This document shows positions 47,358 to 57,054 of a stretch of 64,000 nucleotides of DNA, one piece after another. The DNA is from Pseudoalteromonas denitrificans DSM 6059. Lineage in GTDB: Bacteria > Pseudomonadota > Gammaproteobacteria > Enterobacterales > Alteromonadaceae. The number at the start of each line of letters is the position of its first letter. The stretch's first letter is position 1. The translations under genes and the position numbers were made by a program. The notes under the pieces were generated by a model. That model was given only the letters and a program-made list of their open reading frames with translations, ran no database searches and was not told where the DNA came from. The DNA lies in assembly GCF_900112265.1 (NCBI RefSeq), contig NZ_FOLO01000016.1, forward strand, positions 39,541 through 103,540, given 5' to 3'.

Positions 47358-48869
47358 ATGAAAATTCATATCAAACTGTTTTTAATTATTTTTACCTTTA
47401 GTTTATTTATGGTCGCCAGCTTAGTGCTTTTAATGCAATGGAGCTTAGGTAAAGGCATGATTGACTATGTTAATACCAAGGAGGTTGAATTATTAAAGCC
47501 ACTTACTTCAGAGTTAACAGATATTTATAAAAAAAGTAATTCTTGGTCTGAACTTGAAAATAGGCAAAGGCAATTCCAGTACATGATTAATTTACAGTTA
47601 AACGATAGTGAATTTGAATCTCCAAAAAAGAACAGACCCCACAGGAGACATGATCAAAAAAGACCGCCTCTTATGAGAGGGGAAGGTAAACAAATTAAAA
47701 GAAATAATGACGGTTTTTTTGAGCAAAGAAGGCCTCCTCCAAAAGGTGGTTTTAGAGCACAAAATAACAGTCACCCGCCAAAGCCTCCAGAACATAGAGT
47801 CAGTTATGCTGTGTTAGATGCTAATAAAAATTATGTCGTTGGGCATTATATAAAAGATAGAGAATATGCTTATACACCAATTGTGTTAGATGCAATTACA
47901 GTCGGCTACTTAGTTGTCTCAAAAAGAAATAAATTAACCCAAGGTTATGAACTTGATTTTATTAAAGAGCAACAGTCTTATATCTGGTTCATTGCTTTAG
48001 GCATGATGCTATTTGTAATCATCATTACTTTACCTCTGGCAAGGCATTTAGTACAGCCTATTAGGCAACTAACCTTAGGTATGCATAAATTAACACAGGG
48101 TAATTATAAACAAAACTTAGATGTAAAACGCCAAGATGAATTTGGTCAACTTAGCCGTGACTTTAATGAGCTATCAAAAACATTAGAACAAAATGAAACC
48201 GCTAGAAAACGCTGGTTAGCTAATATTTCTCATGAATTACGCACGCCAGTGGCTATTTTGAAAGGAGAAATAGAAGCGATGTTAGATGGTGTCAGGCCCT
48301 TATCTTTAGGGAATATAAAATCAACTCAGGAGGAAGTGACACATCTGCAAAATTTAATTGAAGATTTACACCAGCTGACGAGTGCCGATATTGGCGCAAT
48401 GAAATACCGTAAACAAGAGTCTGATTTAACCGACTTGGTTGATAAAGAGTCTGCTCGATATCAAGGGTATATTGCTGATGCTGGTTTGAAATTTAAATGT
48501 CAAAACGCAAAAAGCTCAATTAATGTGTATATTGATCACACTCGAATTTGCCAGTTACTTGATAACTTAATTAATAATGCCATCAAATATGCAATTACAG
48601 GAACGCAAATTAAGTTATGTCTATTAAGAACAAATAAAATGGTACAAATTATTGTCGAAGATGATGGCCCTGGTGTAGAAGATACTCATTTACCGCATTT
48701 ATTTGAACACTTATATCGCGTTGATAATTCACGTAATAGAGAAACGGGTGGCACAGGTCTCGGATTGTCTATTTGTGCTCATATTGTTGAAGCCCACCAG
48801 GGCAGCATTGAAGCGAAAAAGTCTGATTTAGGAGGGCTAAAAGTTATTATTCATTTACCACTGAGTTAA
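47358..48869 (+). CDS. BaeS-like membrane sensor histidine kinase
   Basis: The 503-residue protein has two membrane helices (about 6-28 and 209-226), a periplasmic sensor between them, HAMP (about 228-280), HisKA with His 292 in NISHELRTPVAI, and an HATPase domain ending GGTGLGLSICAHIV. The kinase core is close to BaeS. The periplasmic part has an unusual basic, Pro-rich insertion at about 91-147 (PHRRHDQKRPPL, EQRRPPPKGG). The gene is divergent from the repeat-bearing peroxidase gene; the regulator gene follows after 169 bases. Confidence 0.9.
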   Translation: MKIHIKLFLIIFTFSLFMVASLVLLMQWSLGKGMIDYVNTKEVELLKPLTSELTDIYKKSNSWSELENRQRQFQYMINLQLNDSEFESPKKNRPHRRHDQKRPPLMRGEGKQIKRNNDGFFEQRRPPPKGGFRAQNNSHPPKPPEHRVSYAVLDANKNYVVGHYIKDREYAYTPIVLDAITVGYLVVSKRNKLTQGYELDFIKEQQSYIWFIALGMMLFVIIITLPLARHLVQPIRQLTLGMHKLTQGNYKQNLDVKRQDEFGQLSRDFNELSKTLEQNETARKRWLANISHELRTPVAILKGEIEAMLDGVRPLSLGNIKSTQEEVTHLQNLIEDLHQLTSADIGAMKYRKQESDLTDLVDKESARYQGYIADAGLKFKCQNAKSSINVYIDHTRICQLLDNLINNAIKYAITGTQIKLCLLRTNKMVQIIVEDDGPGVEDTHLPHLFEHLYRVDNSRNRETGGTGLGLSICAHIVEAHQGSIEAKKSDLGGLKVIIHLPLS

Positions 48870-48979
48870 AAAATATTTTACTAATTCAAGATATGTGTAA
48901 GGGTAATTAAACTCATCGTGGTCTAGATGCGCATTTGTATTAATGCTTCTTCCCTTAAAAGAGATGCACATAATAGTCG

Positions 48980-48999
48980 ACGATAACAATTCTTATCGT
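48980..48999. promoter_or_regulatory. 20-base near-palindrome before the BaeR-like gene
   Basis: ACGATAA (48980-48986), core CAATTC, TTATCGT (48993-48999) is symmetric except for two core bases. It lies 40 bases before the regulator start. It is a possible operator; match to the Fur consensus is only about 12 of 19, so Fur is not claimed. Confidence 0.4.
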
Positions 49000-49038
49000 T
49001 ATGATTAAAAAGTCTTATTTCAAAGTAGTTAAATATTC

Positions 49039-49716
49039 GTGAATACAAAAACTGAAAGTCAGATATTAATTGTTGAAGATGAAATTAAATTAGCTAATTT
49101 ATTGGGAGATTATTTTACTCAAGCACAATTCAAACACCATTGTATTCACGATGGATTACAAGTAATTGATTGGGTTAAAGTAAATAAGCCTGAAATTATT
49201 TTATTAGATGTGATGTTACCTGGTAAAGATGGTATGCAAATTTGTCGTGAAATACGTCAATTTTCAGATGTGCCTATATTAATGGTAACAGCAAAAGTAG
49301 AAGAAATAGACAGACTTTTAGGTCTTGATATTGGCGCAGATGATTATATTTGCAAACCTTTTAGTCCCAAAGAGGTGGTTGCCCGAGTCAAAGCGATTTT
49401 AAGACGTACCCAAGGAGAACTTGTAATTCAAAATGGACTATCGTTAGATGAAAATCGTTTTGAAGTTAATTTAAACGGAAAAAAATTAGCACTTACAGTA
49501 GTTGAATTTCAATTGTTTAAACCCTTATTTTCGGAGCCTGGACGTATTTTTTCACGTGAACAACTTATGAATAGTATGTATTCAGATAATCGTATTGTAA
49601 GCGACCGTACAATTGATAGTCATATAAAAAAATTACGTAAAAAACTCAATGAAATTAGTCCTGAGCAGGAATTAATACAATCAGTTTATGGTGCAGGATA
49701 TCGTTTAGTGAATTAA
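49039..49716 (+). CDS. BaeR-like OmpR/PhoB-family response regulator
   Basis: The 225-residue protein has a receiver domain with Asp 57 ([12 protein letters not shown]) and the lysine in CKPFSPKEV, then a winged-helix DNA-binding domain ([33 protein letters not shown]). It starts with GTG 49039. This layout and the kinase before it make a BaeSR-like pair. The regulator likely binds 11-base-spaced direct repeats such as those at 47226-47258. It probably answers an envelope signal; the target beyond the peroxidase is unknown. Confidence 0.92.
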   Translation: MNTKTESQILIVEDEIKLANLLGDYFTQAQFKHHCIHDGLQVIDWVKVNKPEIILLDVMLPGKDGMQICREIRQFSDVPILMVTAKVEEIDRLLGLDIGADDYICKPFSPKEVVARVKAILRRTQGELVIQNGLSLDENRFEVNLNGKKLALTVVEFQLFKPLFSEPGRIFSREQLMNSMYSDNRIVSDRTIDSHIKKLRKKLNEISPEQELIQSVYGAGYRLVN

Positions 49717-49804
49717 TCATTATCTGTCTATATGGTTTGTGGTATTAATTTATATTTTATATCTATACTAAAATGTAATTGATATTAGAAAAAGCAACTT
49801 TATT

Positions 49805-51832
49805 TTGAAATTATCGATTTGTTATTTCTCAATTTTAGTTTTAACGCCATGTGTTTTTGTCAATGGAGCAGAACTACAAAAAGATTTGTTTGATTTATCA
49901 ATAGAAGATCTTTTTGATGTTAAAGTTGAGGGGTCTACATTAACAACTGAAAGTTTAAAAACAGTGCCTTCAGCTGTTACTGTTTTTGAATATAAAGAAA
50001 TTAATCGTTTGGCGGTAGGCACATTAGATGAATTAATGCCCTTAGTACCTGGCTTTCAATCTTATCGCACAGCAAGTTCTTCAGTACATTATCCATTCTC
50101 TTCAAGAGGTAGGCGAATTGGTAGTCCAGCTTCAGAAATACTCATTTTAATCGATGGTCAAAGAATAGAAGAGCCCAGAGTCAGTGGCAGCGCTGTTATT
50201 ATGCCAAAAATATCATTGAATAATATTCAAAAAGTAGAATTTATCAGAGGGCCAGGTGCGGCAATTTATGGTTCTAATGCCATGATGGGTATCATAAACA
50301 TGCAAACTCGAAAAAAAGAAAATGAATTTTCATTCAGCTTTGGCAGCTTTAATCGAAAAAAAGCCTATGCCTTGATCACAAATACAATGGGTGATGTGAC
50401 ATTAGATTTGTTTTCCCAGATCAGTGATGACAAGGGGGATGATTTTTTCGTTAAAGATACATTTTCAGGCAATAGAATATATACAGACGATCCAAGGAAA
50501 CAATTTGATATTAATTTCAAAGTTTATTCAGATAAAACACGATTAAGCGTATCTCATAATCAATTCTCATCAAAAAACTTTTATGAATTAGATCGTATTT
50601 CAAATGGTATTAATTATAGAAAAGGTCAACTCAGTACTATTTCTTTTAAACATGCATTTAATTGGTTGTCTGTTAAATCACATTTTTGGTCTAGCTTTAG
50701 TAAATCTAATGCAGAAATTGCTTCTCAGTTAACGGCTCCGGGCCAGCTTGTCGATTTTAGTGTGCCATCAACAGATGATGTTTTTCTTATTAAGGCTATT
50801 TTAAATGACTATAAACAAAATAAAGTGCAGTGGCATAATGACTGGGCAATAAAAGAAAACGCAAACTTAAAATTTGGTTTTGAATTTAGACATATAAAAG
50901 CCCCTGAAGGTTATTCATTGGGAAACTTTAATCTTGAAGATTTATCAAATCAAAAATACCCTATACCTTATTTTGGTGAGTTATCACACTCTGTTGTGGT
51001 TCAGTTAGCATCAAAAAGGGATATTTTAGGTGCATATGTACAATATCAACAAAGCGTTTTTGAGTCATCTAACTTAACTTTAGGTGCGCGTTATGATGAC
51101 TTCTCACATATAGGGTCGCAACTGAGTCCTAGATTGTCTCTTGTGACACAGCTAAATAACAATCAAAGTATCAAGTTTCTTTATGGCCAAGCATATAGAG
51201 CTCCCACAGAAAATGAATTAAATTTAGTGAATAACCCGGTAATAGAAGGAAATTTGAACCTGAGATCTGAAACTTTAAGCAATAGTGAAATTATTTGGTT
51301 AGGACAATGGTCTAAAACGGGTTTATCTATTGGCTATTTTGAAAACCATTTTAAAGATTCAATTATTCAAAATAGTACTGGCAATGGATTGATATATGAT
51401 AATGCCGAACAAGAGGATGCCAAAGGGCTTGAATTTGAGCTATCTCATGAGGTGAATGAGAACTGGCTGATAAAAGGGACATATTCTAAGTTTAATTCTA
51501 AACAAGATTTATCTTTTAGAGAAGCAACGGAATTGGCATCATTAATGGTTAATTATCAGTACCATAATTTAAATGTGAATTTCATTTCTTGGTATCAAAG
51601 TTCCCGTGAAATGGCGGTTGAAAGTTCTAATAAAAAACGAATAAAATTAGATGGTTATTGGCTAGTATCAAGTAAAATACAGTATAAACTTACTACTCAT
51701 CTTGATGTTTATTTTCAGGCAAAAAATATATTTAATGAGGCTTATTTTACGCCACCAGCTAATGCAGTACTTGAAGAGGGAGTTGCAAATAGAGGTAGAG
51801 AAATTACGTTAGGGATCAAATGGTCATTTTAG
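49805..51832 (+). CDS. TonB-dependent outer-membrane receptor (group 4)
   Basis: The 675-residue protein has a signal peptide (about 1-22), the start LFDLSIEDLFDVKVEGST, a plug (VGTLDELMPLVPGFQ, VEFIRGPGAAIYGSNAMMGIIN) and a barrel ending in IKWSF. The start seems to be TTG 49805; no better start or ribosome site is visible. The ligand cannot be told. It follows the BaeSR-like pair by 88 bases and could be part of the response, but no matching direct repeat was found in that gap. Confidence 0.88.
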   Translation: MKLSICYFSILVLTPCVFVNGAELQKDLFDLSIEDLFDVKVEGSTLTTESLKTVPSAVTVFEYKEINRLAVGTLDELMPLVPGFQSYRTASSSVHYPFSSRGRRIGSPASEILILIDGQRIEEPRVSGSAVIMPKISLNNIQKVEFIRGPGAAIYGSNAMMGIINMQTRKKENEFSFSFGSFNRKKAYALITNTMGDVTLDLFSQISDDKGDDFFVKDTFSGNRIYTDDPRKQFDINFKVYSDKTRLSVSHNQFSSKNFYELDRISNGINYRKGQLSTISFKHAFNWLSVKSHFWSSFSKSNAEIASQLTAPGQLVDFSVPSTDDVFLIKAILNDYKQNKVQWHNDWAIKENANLKFGFEFRHIKAPEGYSLGNFNLEDLSNQKYPIPYFGELSHSVVVQLASKRDILGAYVQYQQSVFESSNLTLGARYDDFSHIGSQLSPRLSLVTQLNNNQSIKFLYGQAYRAPTENELNLVNNPVIEGNLNLRSETLSNSEIIWLGQWSKTGLSIGYFENHFKDSIIQNSTGNGLIYDNAEQEDAKGLEFELSHEVNENWLIKGTYSKFNSKQDLSFREATELASLMVNYQYHNLNVNFISWYQSSREMAVESSNKKRIKLDGYWLVSSKIQYKLTTHLDVYFQAKNIFNEAYFTPPANAVLEEGVANRGREITLGIKWSF

Positions 51833-51947
51833 CGTTGTTGTTTTATTGATGTATGCAATTTATATGAGATTTTCATAACTGAGAGTGTGCTAAAACGACA
51901 AAAATGAGTATTTCAAATAATAAGTTTCTATTTTGCTATAACTGTAT

Positions 51948-52559
51948 TCATTCAATACTAGATCTCTCAAGTATGCTGTGTACTCTATCCTTTAATGGTG
52001 GTAATAATTCAGCTTTAAACCAAGGATTACGTTTTAACCAAATATTATTTCTCGGGCTTGGGTGCGGTAAAGGTATTATTTGAGGCCAAAAATCTTGCCA
52101 GTTTTTAACATTATCAGTGACTTTCTTAGACATTTTTTTTAATACATTATTTGATGATTTTGGCAAATGGTAAGCTTGTGCATATTGGCCGATAACAATT
52201 GTCAGTTCTATATTTTTTAATTCATTTAAGAGCTTTTCTCGCCAAGTAGATGCACATTCTGCTCTTGGTGGTAAATCACCTGATTTACCTTTGCCTGGAT
52301 AGCAAAACCCCATAGGCAAAATTGCAAATTGTGTATCATCATAAAATACTTCTTGAGTAACACCTAACCACTCTCGTAATCTATCACCGCTGGCATCGTT
52401 AAAAGGTAATCCAGTTTTGTGTACTTTGAGACCTGGAGCTTGGCCGGCAATTAAAATTTTAGATTTATGGGATAGTTGAATAACAGGGCGCGGACCTAAA
52501 GGTAGGTTTTCTTGGCATAAAGTACAAAACTTGACCTGTTCGATCAGATTTTCAAGCAT
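51948..52559 (-). CDS. Uracil-DNA-glycosylase-superfamily protein
   Basis: The 203-residue protein has a CxxC near the start (CTLCQENLPLGPRPV), a GQAPGLKVHKTGLPFNDASG segment corresponding to the first active-site motif of the superfamily, and HPSPRN near the end in place of the HPSxxN motif. These fit COG1573-like uracil-DNA glycosylases. The active-site details differ from the classic ones, so the base removed is uncertain. It overlaps the next minus-strand gene by 8 bases, so it shares an operon with the DUF6942-like gene. Confidence 0.8.
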   Translation of the reverse strand: MLENLIEQVKFCTLCQENLPLGPRPVIQLSHKSKILIAGQAPGLKVHKTGLPFNDASGDRLREWLGVTQEVFYDDTQFAILPMGFCYPGKGKSGDLPPRAECASTWREKLLNELKNIELTIVIGQYAQAYHLPKSSNNVLKKMSKKVTDNVKNWQDFWPQIIPLPHPSPRNNIWLKRNPWFKAELLPPLKDRVHSILERSSIE

Positions 52560-53085
52560 TTTTTAACTCACTTAACATGAAGGCTAACTTGTCTATTTTT
52601 ACATTAGATAATTGACGATAATCAAAATATGGGCAAATAATCAGTTTTTGACTTGTATCTATTGCAAATTCATCATCTAACCAAACTAAATGTGTTTTTA
52701 ACTTATCTGATGCAATTAATTGTTTTGCATATGTTTTACCGCAAATAATATGTAGTGTATCTGTATTTTCATTTAATTGTGGTGGGCTAAATAATAATGC
52801 GGTCTTACTATTAGTTTGAAATAAATAGTTATCGCGATACATTTGCCAACTGGGGGCTAATGATGAATAAGCAAAGTCTTTAGTATTGAGTGCATATAGT
52901 AGTTTTGCATATACATTAAAGACCTTACGCCAACCATTGCCACAGGCTTGTCCAATTGCATGAATTTCACCTTTATTCAGTGGTGAAACCTGAGTGATAT
53001 CTTGGTATTCGCGCATGTTTGGTTTATTGGCAATATAAACAGCAAAGTTAAAATTATTACAGCCAAAACCGCTTGTCATTTCCAT
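52552..53085 (-). CDS. DUF6942-like protein
   Basis: The 177-residue protein shows no known catalytic motif. Its start (FGCNNFNFAVYIANKPNMREY) and its order next to a uracil-DNA-glycosylase-like gene recall DUF6942, a family of unknown function in Alteromonadales and relatives. It has no signal peptide or membrane helix. It is first in a two-gene unit, with the glycosylase-like gene overlapping its end by 8 bases, so a role in DNA base repair is possible but is inference. Confidence 0.65.
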   Translation of the reverse strand: MEMTSGFGCNNFNFAVYIANKPNMREYQDITQVSPLNKGEIHAIGQACGNGWRKVFNVYAKLLYALNTKDFAYSSLAPSWQMYRDNYLFQTNSKTALLFSPPQLNENTDTLHIICGKTYAKQLIASDKLKTHLVWLDDEFAIDTSQKLIICPYFDYRQLSNVKIDKLAFMLSELKNA

Positions 53086-53580
53086 CTATGTGGCCCCAAA
53101 TAAAAAGGTATGAATTTCGAGTTATTTTATGATATTAAATAGAAAAATACTCTTAAATTGTATGAACTGATTATAAGTGAGTAAATGTTATCTCAAATTA
53201 TGCGCACTTGTCGCAAATCTGATTTTTACATTATGCGTTATTTTACACTCCTGCTTTCATATATGATGTAATCAATGTCATATTTAGGACGGTATCTTTG
53301 GCAACTTGTAAACTGTATGTCAGAATCTAGAAAATAAAGTAGGCTAAAATTAGAACCGCAAGCATTTTAAAATCAAAGCAATCAATTTTGGACGCTACAA
53401 ATTGCTGGGTGGTTAGGATATGCAATTGTGAGGAGTTTAATTTTTGTCTATTCTAGGGGCTTTCATTATATTCTCCTGACCTGCTGGTGATTGCTGATTG
53501 AAATTTTTAATAAGAAAAAAGCCAGTAGTCAGCTGGCTTTTTTTGGTTGGGTTGTAACTATGATTATGTAAAACTGTATT
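53086..53580. other. Intergenic region between DUF6942-like gene and cydB
   Basis: About 495 bases separate two minus-strand genes. The right half holds the bidirectional terminator after cydB (53517-53541). The left part must hold the promoter of the DUF6942-like gene. A 9-codon minus-strand frame at 53437-53466 (MKAPRIDKN) has GGAGA upstream but is too short to accept. Nothing else is visible. Confidence 0.5.
53517..53541 (-). terminator. Terminator after cydB
   Basis: AAAAGCCAG (53517-53525) and CTGGCTTTT (53533-53541) form a 9-base stem with a 7-base loop; T-runs occur on both sides. It is placed 40 bases after the cydB stop, so it ends the cyd operon. Confidence 0.85.
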
Positions 53581-54579
53581 TTAGTGGTATCTCAACTCTT
53601 GTACTTTCCCCCAAAAAACACGATAAGAAAATGCGGTATAGCTGAAGATCACAGGCACAACGATTATGGTGCCCCATAATAAAAAGCTTAAAGATTCAGG
53701 GGCAGCAGCGGTTTCCCAAATTGTGAGCGTATTAGGCACTATGTAAGGAAAAAAGCTGAAGGCTAAACCAAAAAAACATAAGGTAAAGATCACTACGGCC
53801 GCAACAAATGGACGCCAGCATCCTTTGTCATTTTCTTTAGGTAATTGTTTTAGTTGTATGTGGCTAAATATAAATAAAGTAAAACACATGAGTGGTAGCG
53901 GTAAGATAAACAGGGTATTAGGCCAAGTGAACCATTTTGCATAAACCTCGGGGTTTATGAGCGGGTTAACTAACGATACGGCAACAACACCGATAAAACA
54001 GATCAAGCCTGATTTTTGTGCCCATAGAACGGCTTGTTTTTGTAATTCCCCCTCTGTTTTCATTATTAACCAACACGCGCCAATGTAACTATAAGCAGCA
54101 GCAACACCAAATGCACTTAGTATACTGAAACTATAGGCTGCTAATGTACCTTCAAAACCCATTACATACATGCCCAACATATAACCTTGACTTAGGGCTG
54201 CTAATAAAGAACCTGCTTTAAAAACTTTGTTCCAAGTGGGTTTATGGCTAAAAGCTGCTTTAGCACGAAAATCAAATGCAACACCACGCAATACCAAGCT
54301 AATGAGTAGCACTGCAGTTGGTAAATAAAGCTCTTTAAATATAAAACTATGTGCTGCTGGAAAAGCAATCAGTAATAAACCAACAGCGAGTACAAGCCAA
54401 GTTTCGTTTGCATCCCAAAAAGGCCCTATTGACGCTATCATGGTATCGCTATCGTCTTTTTGATCTAGTGGTAGCAGTATGCCTACACCTAAGTCATAGC
54501 CATCTAAAATGGCATAAAGTAAAATTGATAAACCCATTAAGGAGACAAAAATTACGGCTAAAGTATTTGCTTCAAACAT
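53581..54579 (-). CDS. cydB: Cytochrome bd-type quinol oxidase subunit II
   Basis: The start is ATG 54579, after GAGGAG; an earlier in-frame start at 54594 overlaps the cydA end. The 332-residue protein has about eight membrane helices. The opening LSILLYAILDGYDLGVGILL with Asp residues is the CydB signature, followed by GPFWDANETWLV. It is the partner of CydA in the quinol oxidase. The length, shorter than E. coli CydB (379), fits the cyanide-insensitive CioB branch. It follows cydA by 4 bases. Confidence 0.93.
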   Translation of the reverse strand: MFEANTLAVIFVSLMGLSILLYAILDGYDLGVGILLPLDQKDDSDTMIASIGPFWDANETWLVLAVGLLLIAFPAAHSFIFKELYLPTAVLLISLVLRGVAFDFRAKAAFSHKPTWNKVFKAGSLLAALSQGYMLGMYVMGFEGTLAAYSFSILSAFGVAAAYSYIGACWLIMKTEGELQKQAVLWAQKSGLICFIGVVAVSLVNPLINPEVYAKWFTWPNTLFILPLPLMCFTLFIFSHIQLKQLPKENDKGCWRPFVAAVVIFTLCFFGLAFSFFPYIVPNTLTIWETAAAPESLSFLLWGTIIVVPVIFSYTAFSYRVFWGKVQELRYH

Positions 54580-54583
54580 AGTA

Positions 54584-55951
54584 TTACTCCTCAACTGCTT
54601 TATTGTGGGTGCTAATAACAGGCTTTACTTTTTCATCATCACTGATCTCTTCTATTTCAATCGCGCGACCTGCCATCGTAAAAACAGTATGTAAATAAGC
54701 GGTCATAAGCACTGCATATAAAATAAGATACATAATCAAAGTTAAACCTACATTTTCAGGTGCAATATCAGTTGCTGCATCTTTGATGGTTAATACACCT
54801 GTGACTAACCAAGGTTGACGGCCAATTTCAGTTACGTACCAACCCGCTAAGGTCGCAATCCAGCCTGAAAAGCTCATTGCAACTAAAGCTTTTAAAACCC
54901 AAGGTGGTAATTGATTTTTACGCCACAATTCAAAACGACTAAACCAGGCAATGGCCAGCATTAACATGCCAAGGCCTACCATAATTCTAAAAGCAAAAAA
55001 TACAGGTGCAACAGGAGGATGATTACCTTCAAATTCGTTTAAGCCTTTTATTTCTCCGTTCACATCATGGGTTAAAATGAGACTTGCCATATTAGGGATC
55101 GCAACTTCAAAATGATTGGTTTTTTGTTTCTCATCTGGAATGGCAAATAGCAACAAAGGTGCCCCTTTTTCTGTATGCCAAACGCCTTCCATTGCTGCAA
55201 TTTTTTGTGGCTGATGTTCTAGGGTATTTAAGCCGTGCATATCACCAATAAATATTTGTAATGGTGTGAGCAGAGTTGCGACGCTCAGTGCTATTTTGAG
55301 TGTTAACTTTGGTGCTTTTTTATCATCACCTTTTAGTAAACGATAAGCACTAATACCTGCTACTAAAAATGCTGCGGTTAACCCTGATGCAACGACCATG
55401 TGCATTAATCTATACGGAAATGAAGGGTTAAATATAATGGCAAACCAATCTACTGGAAATGCCACTCCATCGCGCATTTCGAAACCTTGCGGAGTTTGCA
55501 TCCAAGAGTTAAGTGCGAGGATCCAAAATGCGGATAAGCTAGTACCAATGGCGACAATTAAGGTTGATAAGGTATGCACTCGGGCTGAAACACGATTGAT
55601 TCCAAATAACATAATCCCTAAAAACCCGGCTTCTAAAAAAAATGCAGTCAATACTTCGTAACCTAATAATGGTCCTGCAATATTGCCTACTGTTTCCATA
55701 AATTTGGGCCAGTTAGTACCAAATTGAAATGACATGGTAATACCAGTAACAACACCAATGGCAAAGGTTAGGGCAAATATTTTGACCCAAAAGCGATAAG
55801 CTCGCATCCAAACGGGCTCTGCGGTTTGATCAAAACGCAATTTGAAGTAGAACAAAAACCAACTCAAAGCAATGGTAATTGTTGGGAATAGAATGTGAAA
55901 ACTAATATTAGCGGCAAACTGAATGCGTGACAGCATTAAGGTTTCTAACAT
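54584..55951 (-). CDS. cydA: Cytochrome bd-type quinol oxidase subunit I (CIO-like)
   Basis: The 455-residue protein has nine membrane helices. His 19 (haem ligand), Glu 99 and Glu 107 in the proton/oxygen pathway, and His 184 (PYRLMHMVV) are in place. The Q-loop is short and the sequence is closer to CioA (cyanide-insensitive oxidase) than to E. coli CydA. It oxidises quinol and reduces oxygen to water. GGAG precedes ATG 55951. A GbsR/MarR-type regulator gene lies 120 bases upstream on the same strand. Confidence 0.92.
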   Translation of the reverse strand: MLETLMLSRIQFAANISFHILFPTITIALSWFLFYFKLRFDQTAEPVWMRAYRFWVKIFALTFAIGVVTGITMSFQFGTNWPKFMETVGNIAGPLLGYEVLTAFFLEAGFLGIMLFGINRVSARVHTLSTLIVAIGTSLSAFWILALNSWMQTPQGFEMRDGVAFPVDWFAIIFNPSFPYRLMHMVVASGLTAAFLVAGISAYRLLKGDDKKAPKLTLKIALSVATLLTPLQIFIGDMHGLNTLEHQPQKIAAMEGVWHTEKGAPLLLFAIPDEKQKTNHFEVAIPNMASLILTHDVNGEIKGLNEFEGNHPPVAPVFFAFRIMVGLGMLMLAIAWFSRFELWRKNQLPPWVLKALVAMSFSGWIATLAGWYVTEIGRQPWLVTGVLTIKDAATDIAPENVGLTLIMYLILYAVLMTAYLHTVFTMAGRAIEIEEISDDEKVKPVISTHNKAVEE

Positions 55952-56071
55952 AACTTACTCCATAAACCATATTAAACACGACGCATGTGTTAACGGTTCT
56001 AAGTTTTAAAGTGACGATTGTTTTGGTAAAAATAGTAAATATTTAGTATAAAAAAAGGTCAAGCAAAATAC

Positions 56072-56617
56072 TTAACCTTTTTTAATAAATTTATCTTTCA
56101 TATCGATGACTTTGCTCACACCAGCACCAAGTTTCATTAAAGTATTGAGTTTGTCTGGGCTCATGCTTTGTAATTCACCAGCCCAATGCGTAATTGTTTC
56201 AAGCAAATCATGAATTTCATGCATTTTTTCTTGAGCAAACAGCTCTTGTTCATTCGCTGGTTCATCTAATAAATTATCACGCAATAATGACAAAGTAGGG
56301 TCAACTTCGCGTTTACGGCGCTCTTCAAATACACGGGTTGCCATTTCCCATATTGTGCCAGCAGGAGAATAATATTCTTTTCTGTCTTTGGGTTTATGGT
56401 GTACTTGTACTAAACGCCAAGACTGTAGCTCTTTAATGCCCATGCTAACATTGCCTCGAGAAATATTAAGTGCTTCAGATATTTGCATTGCACTAAGTGC
56501 TTGCTCATGAATGATTAACAAACCATACATTTGACCAACAGTACGGTTAAAGCCCCAACGACTACCCATTTCGCCACAGTGCATAACAAAAGATTCAATT
56601 TTAGCTGTCATCAACAT
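56072..56617 (-). CDS. GbsR/MarR-type transcriptional regulator
   Basis: The 181-residue protein has an N-terminal winged-helix domain (about 15-85; ALSAMQISEALNISRGNVSMGIKELQSWRLVQVHH) and a C-terminal helical dimerisation part ending in a basic tail. This is the GbsR/COG1510 branch of the MarR family. It lies immediately before cydAB on the same strand, so it may control that operon and its own gene. The start could be ATG 56617 or the next ATG two codons on; no strong ribosome site decides. Confidence 0.85.
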   Translation of the reverse strand: MLMTAKIESFVMHCGEMGSRWGFNRTVGQMYGLLIIHEQALSAMQISEALNISRGNVSMGIKELQSWRLVQVHHKPKDRKEYYSPAGTIWEMATRVFEERRKREVDPTLSLLRDNLLDEPANEQELFAQEKMHEIHDLLETITHWAGELQSMSPDKLNTLMKLGAGVSKVIDMKDKFIKKG

Positions 56618-57054
56618 AAAGTAAGTTCTGAAGTTTCAGTATTTTCTGAAAGTTTAAACCTATCATGATTTAGATCAAGCTTTTTTTGAATGTTTGGGAA
56701 TATTCTTTCAAAACTAGATTCTTGTTCTTTAGGGTTTTTGAGAATTGAGTGTGGTATTAGACGGATTTTGTAATCAATCAGTAGAAAGTGCTTTTGAGTA
56801 ATAGAGCAAACTTAATAAGTTTAAAATCATAAAGCTCAGATTAATAGTTGTTGGTTGTATCTTGTACTAATAAAGTTAGAACAGAAAATCAGAGCTAACT
56901 TTAATTGTTATTTAAACTGGTTGCCGTTCAACTTATCACTTTTAGAATATATTTTGTTACTGGCTAAAACCGTATTTTAATTTTATAGAGTTTAATGTTA
57001 TTCCTCTTATTCCTCTTATTCCTCTTATTCCTCTTATTCCTCTTATTCCCCTTA
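56618..57054. other. Intergenic region with 9-base tandem repeat
   Basis: About 437 bases lie between the regulator gene and the unknown operon. The left part holds the regulator promoter. The right end, 56998-57051, is a tandem repeat that abuts the stop of the unknown nuclease-like gene. No gene is visible between. Confidence 0.55.
56998..57051. repeat. 9-base tandem repeat (TTATTCCTC)
   Basis: Five exact copies of TTATTCCTC and a sixth variant (TTATTCCCC) end 3 bases before the stop codon region of the gene at 57055. On the minus strand each unit is GAGGAATAA in frame with that gene, so each carries an extra stop codon. Copy number may vary. Confidence 0.9.

Noticed and set aside
48980..48999. 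Fur box before the BaeR-like gene
   Set aside because: Best alignment with the 19-base Fur consensus reaches only about 12 matches and the spacing of the half-sites is wrong, so only a palindrome is reported.
53437..53466. Short cydX-like gene after cydB
   Set aside because: The frame codes for nine residues (MKAPRIDKN), lies beyond the cydB terminator, and has no membrane helix. CIO-type oxidases usually lack CydX.
56998..57051. CRISPR or attachment site
   Set aside because: The 9-base units have no spacers and no inverted symmetry; no cas genes or integrase are near.
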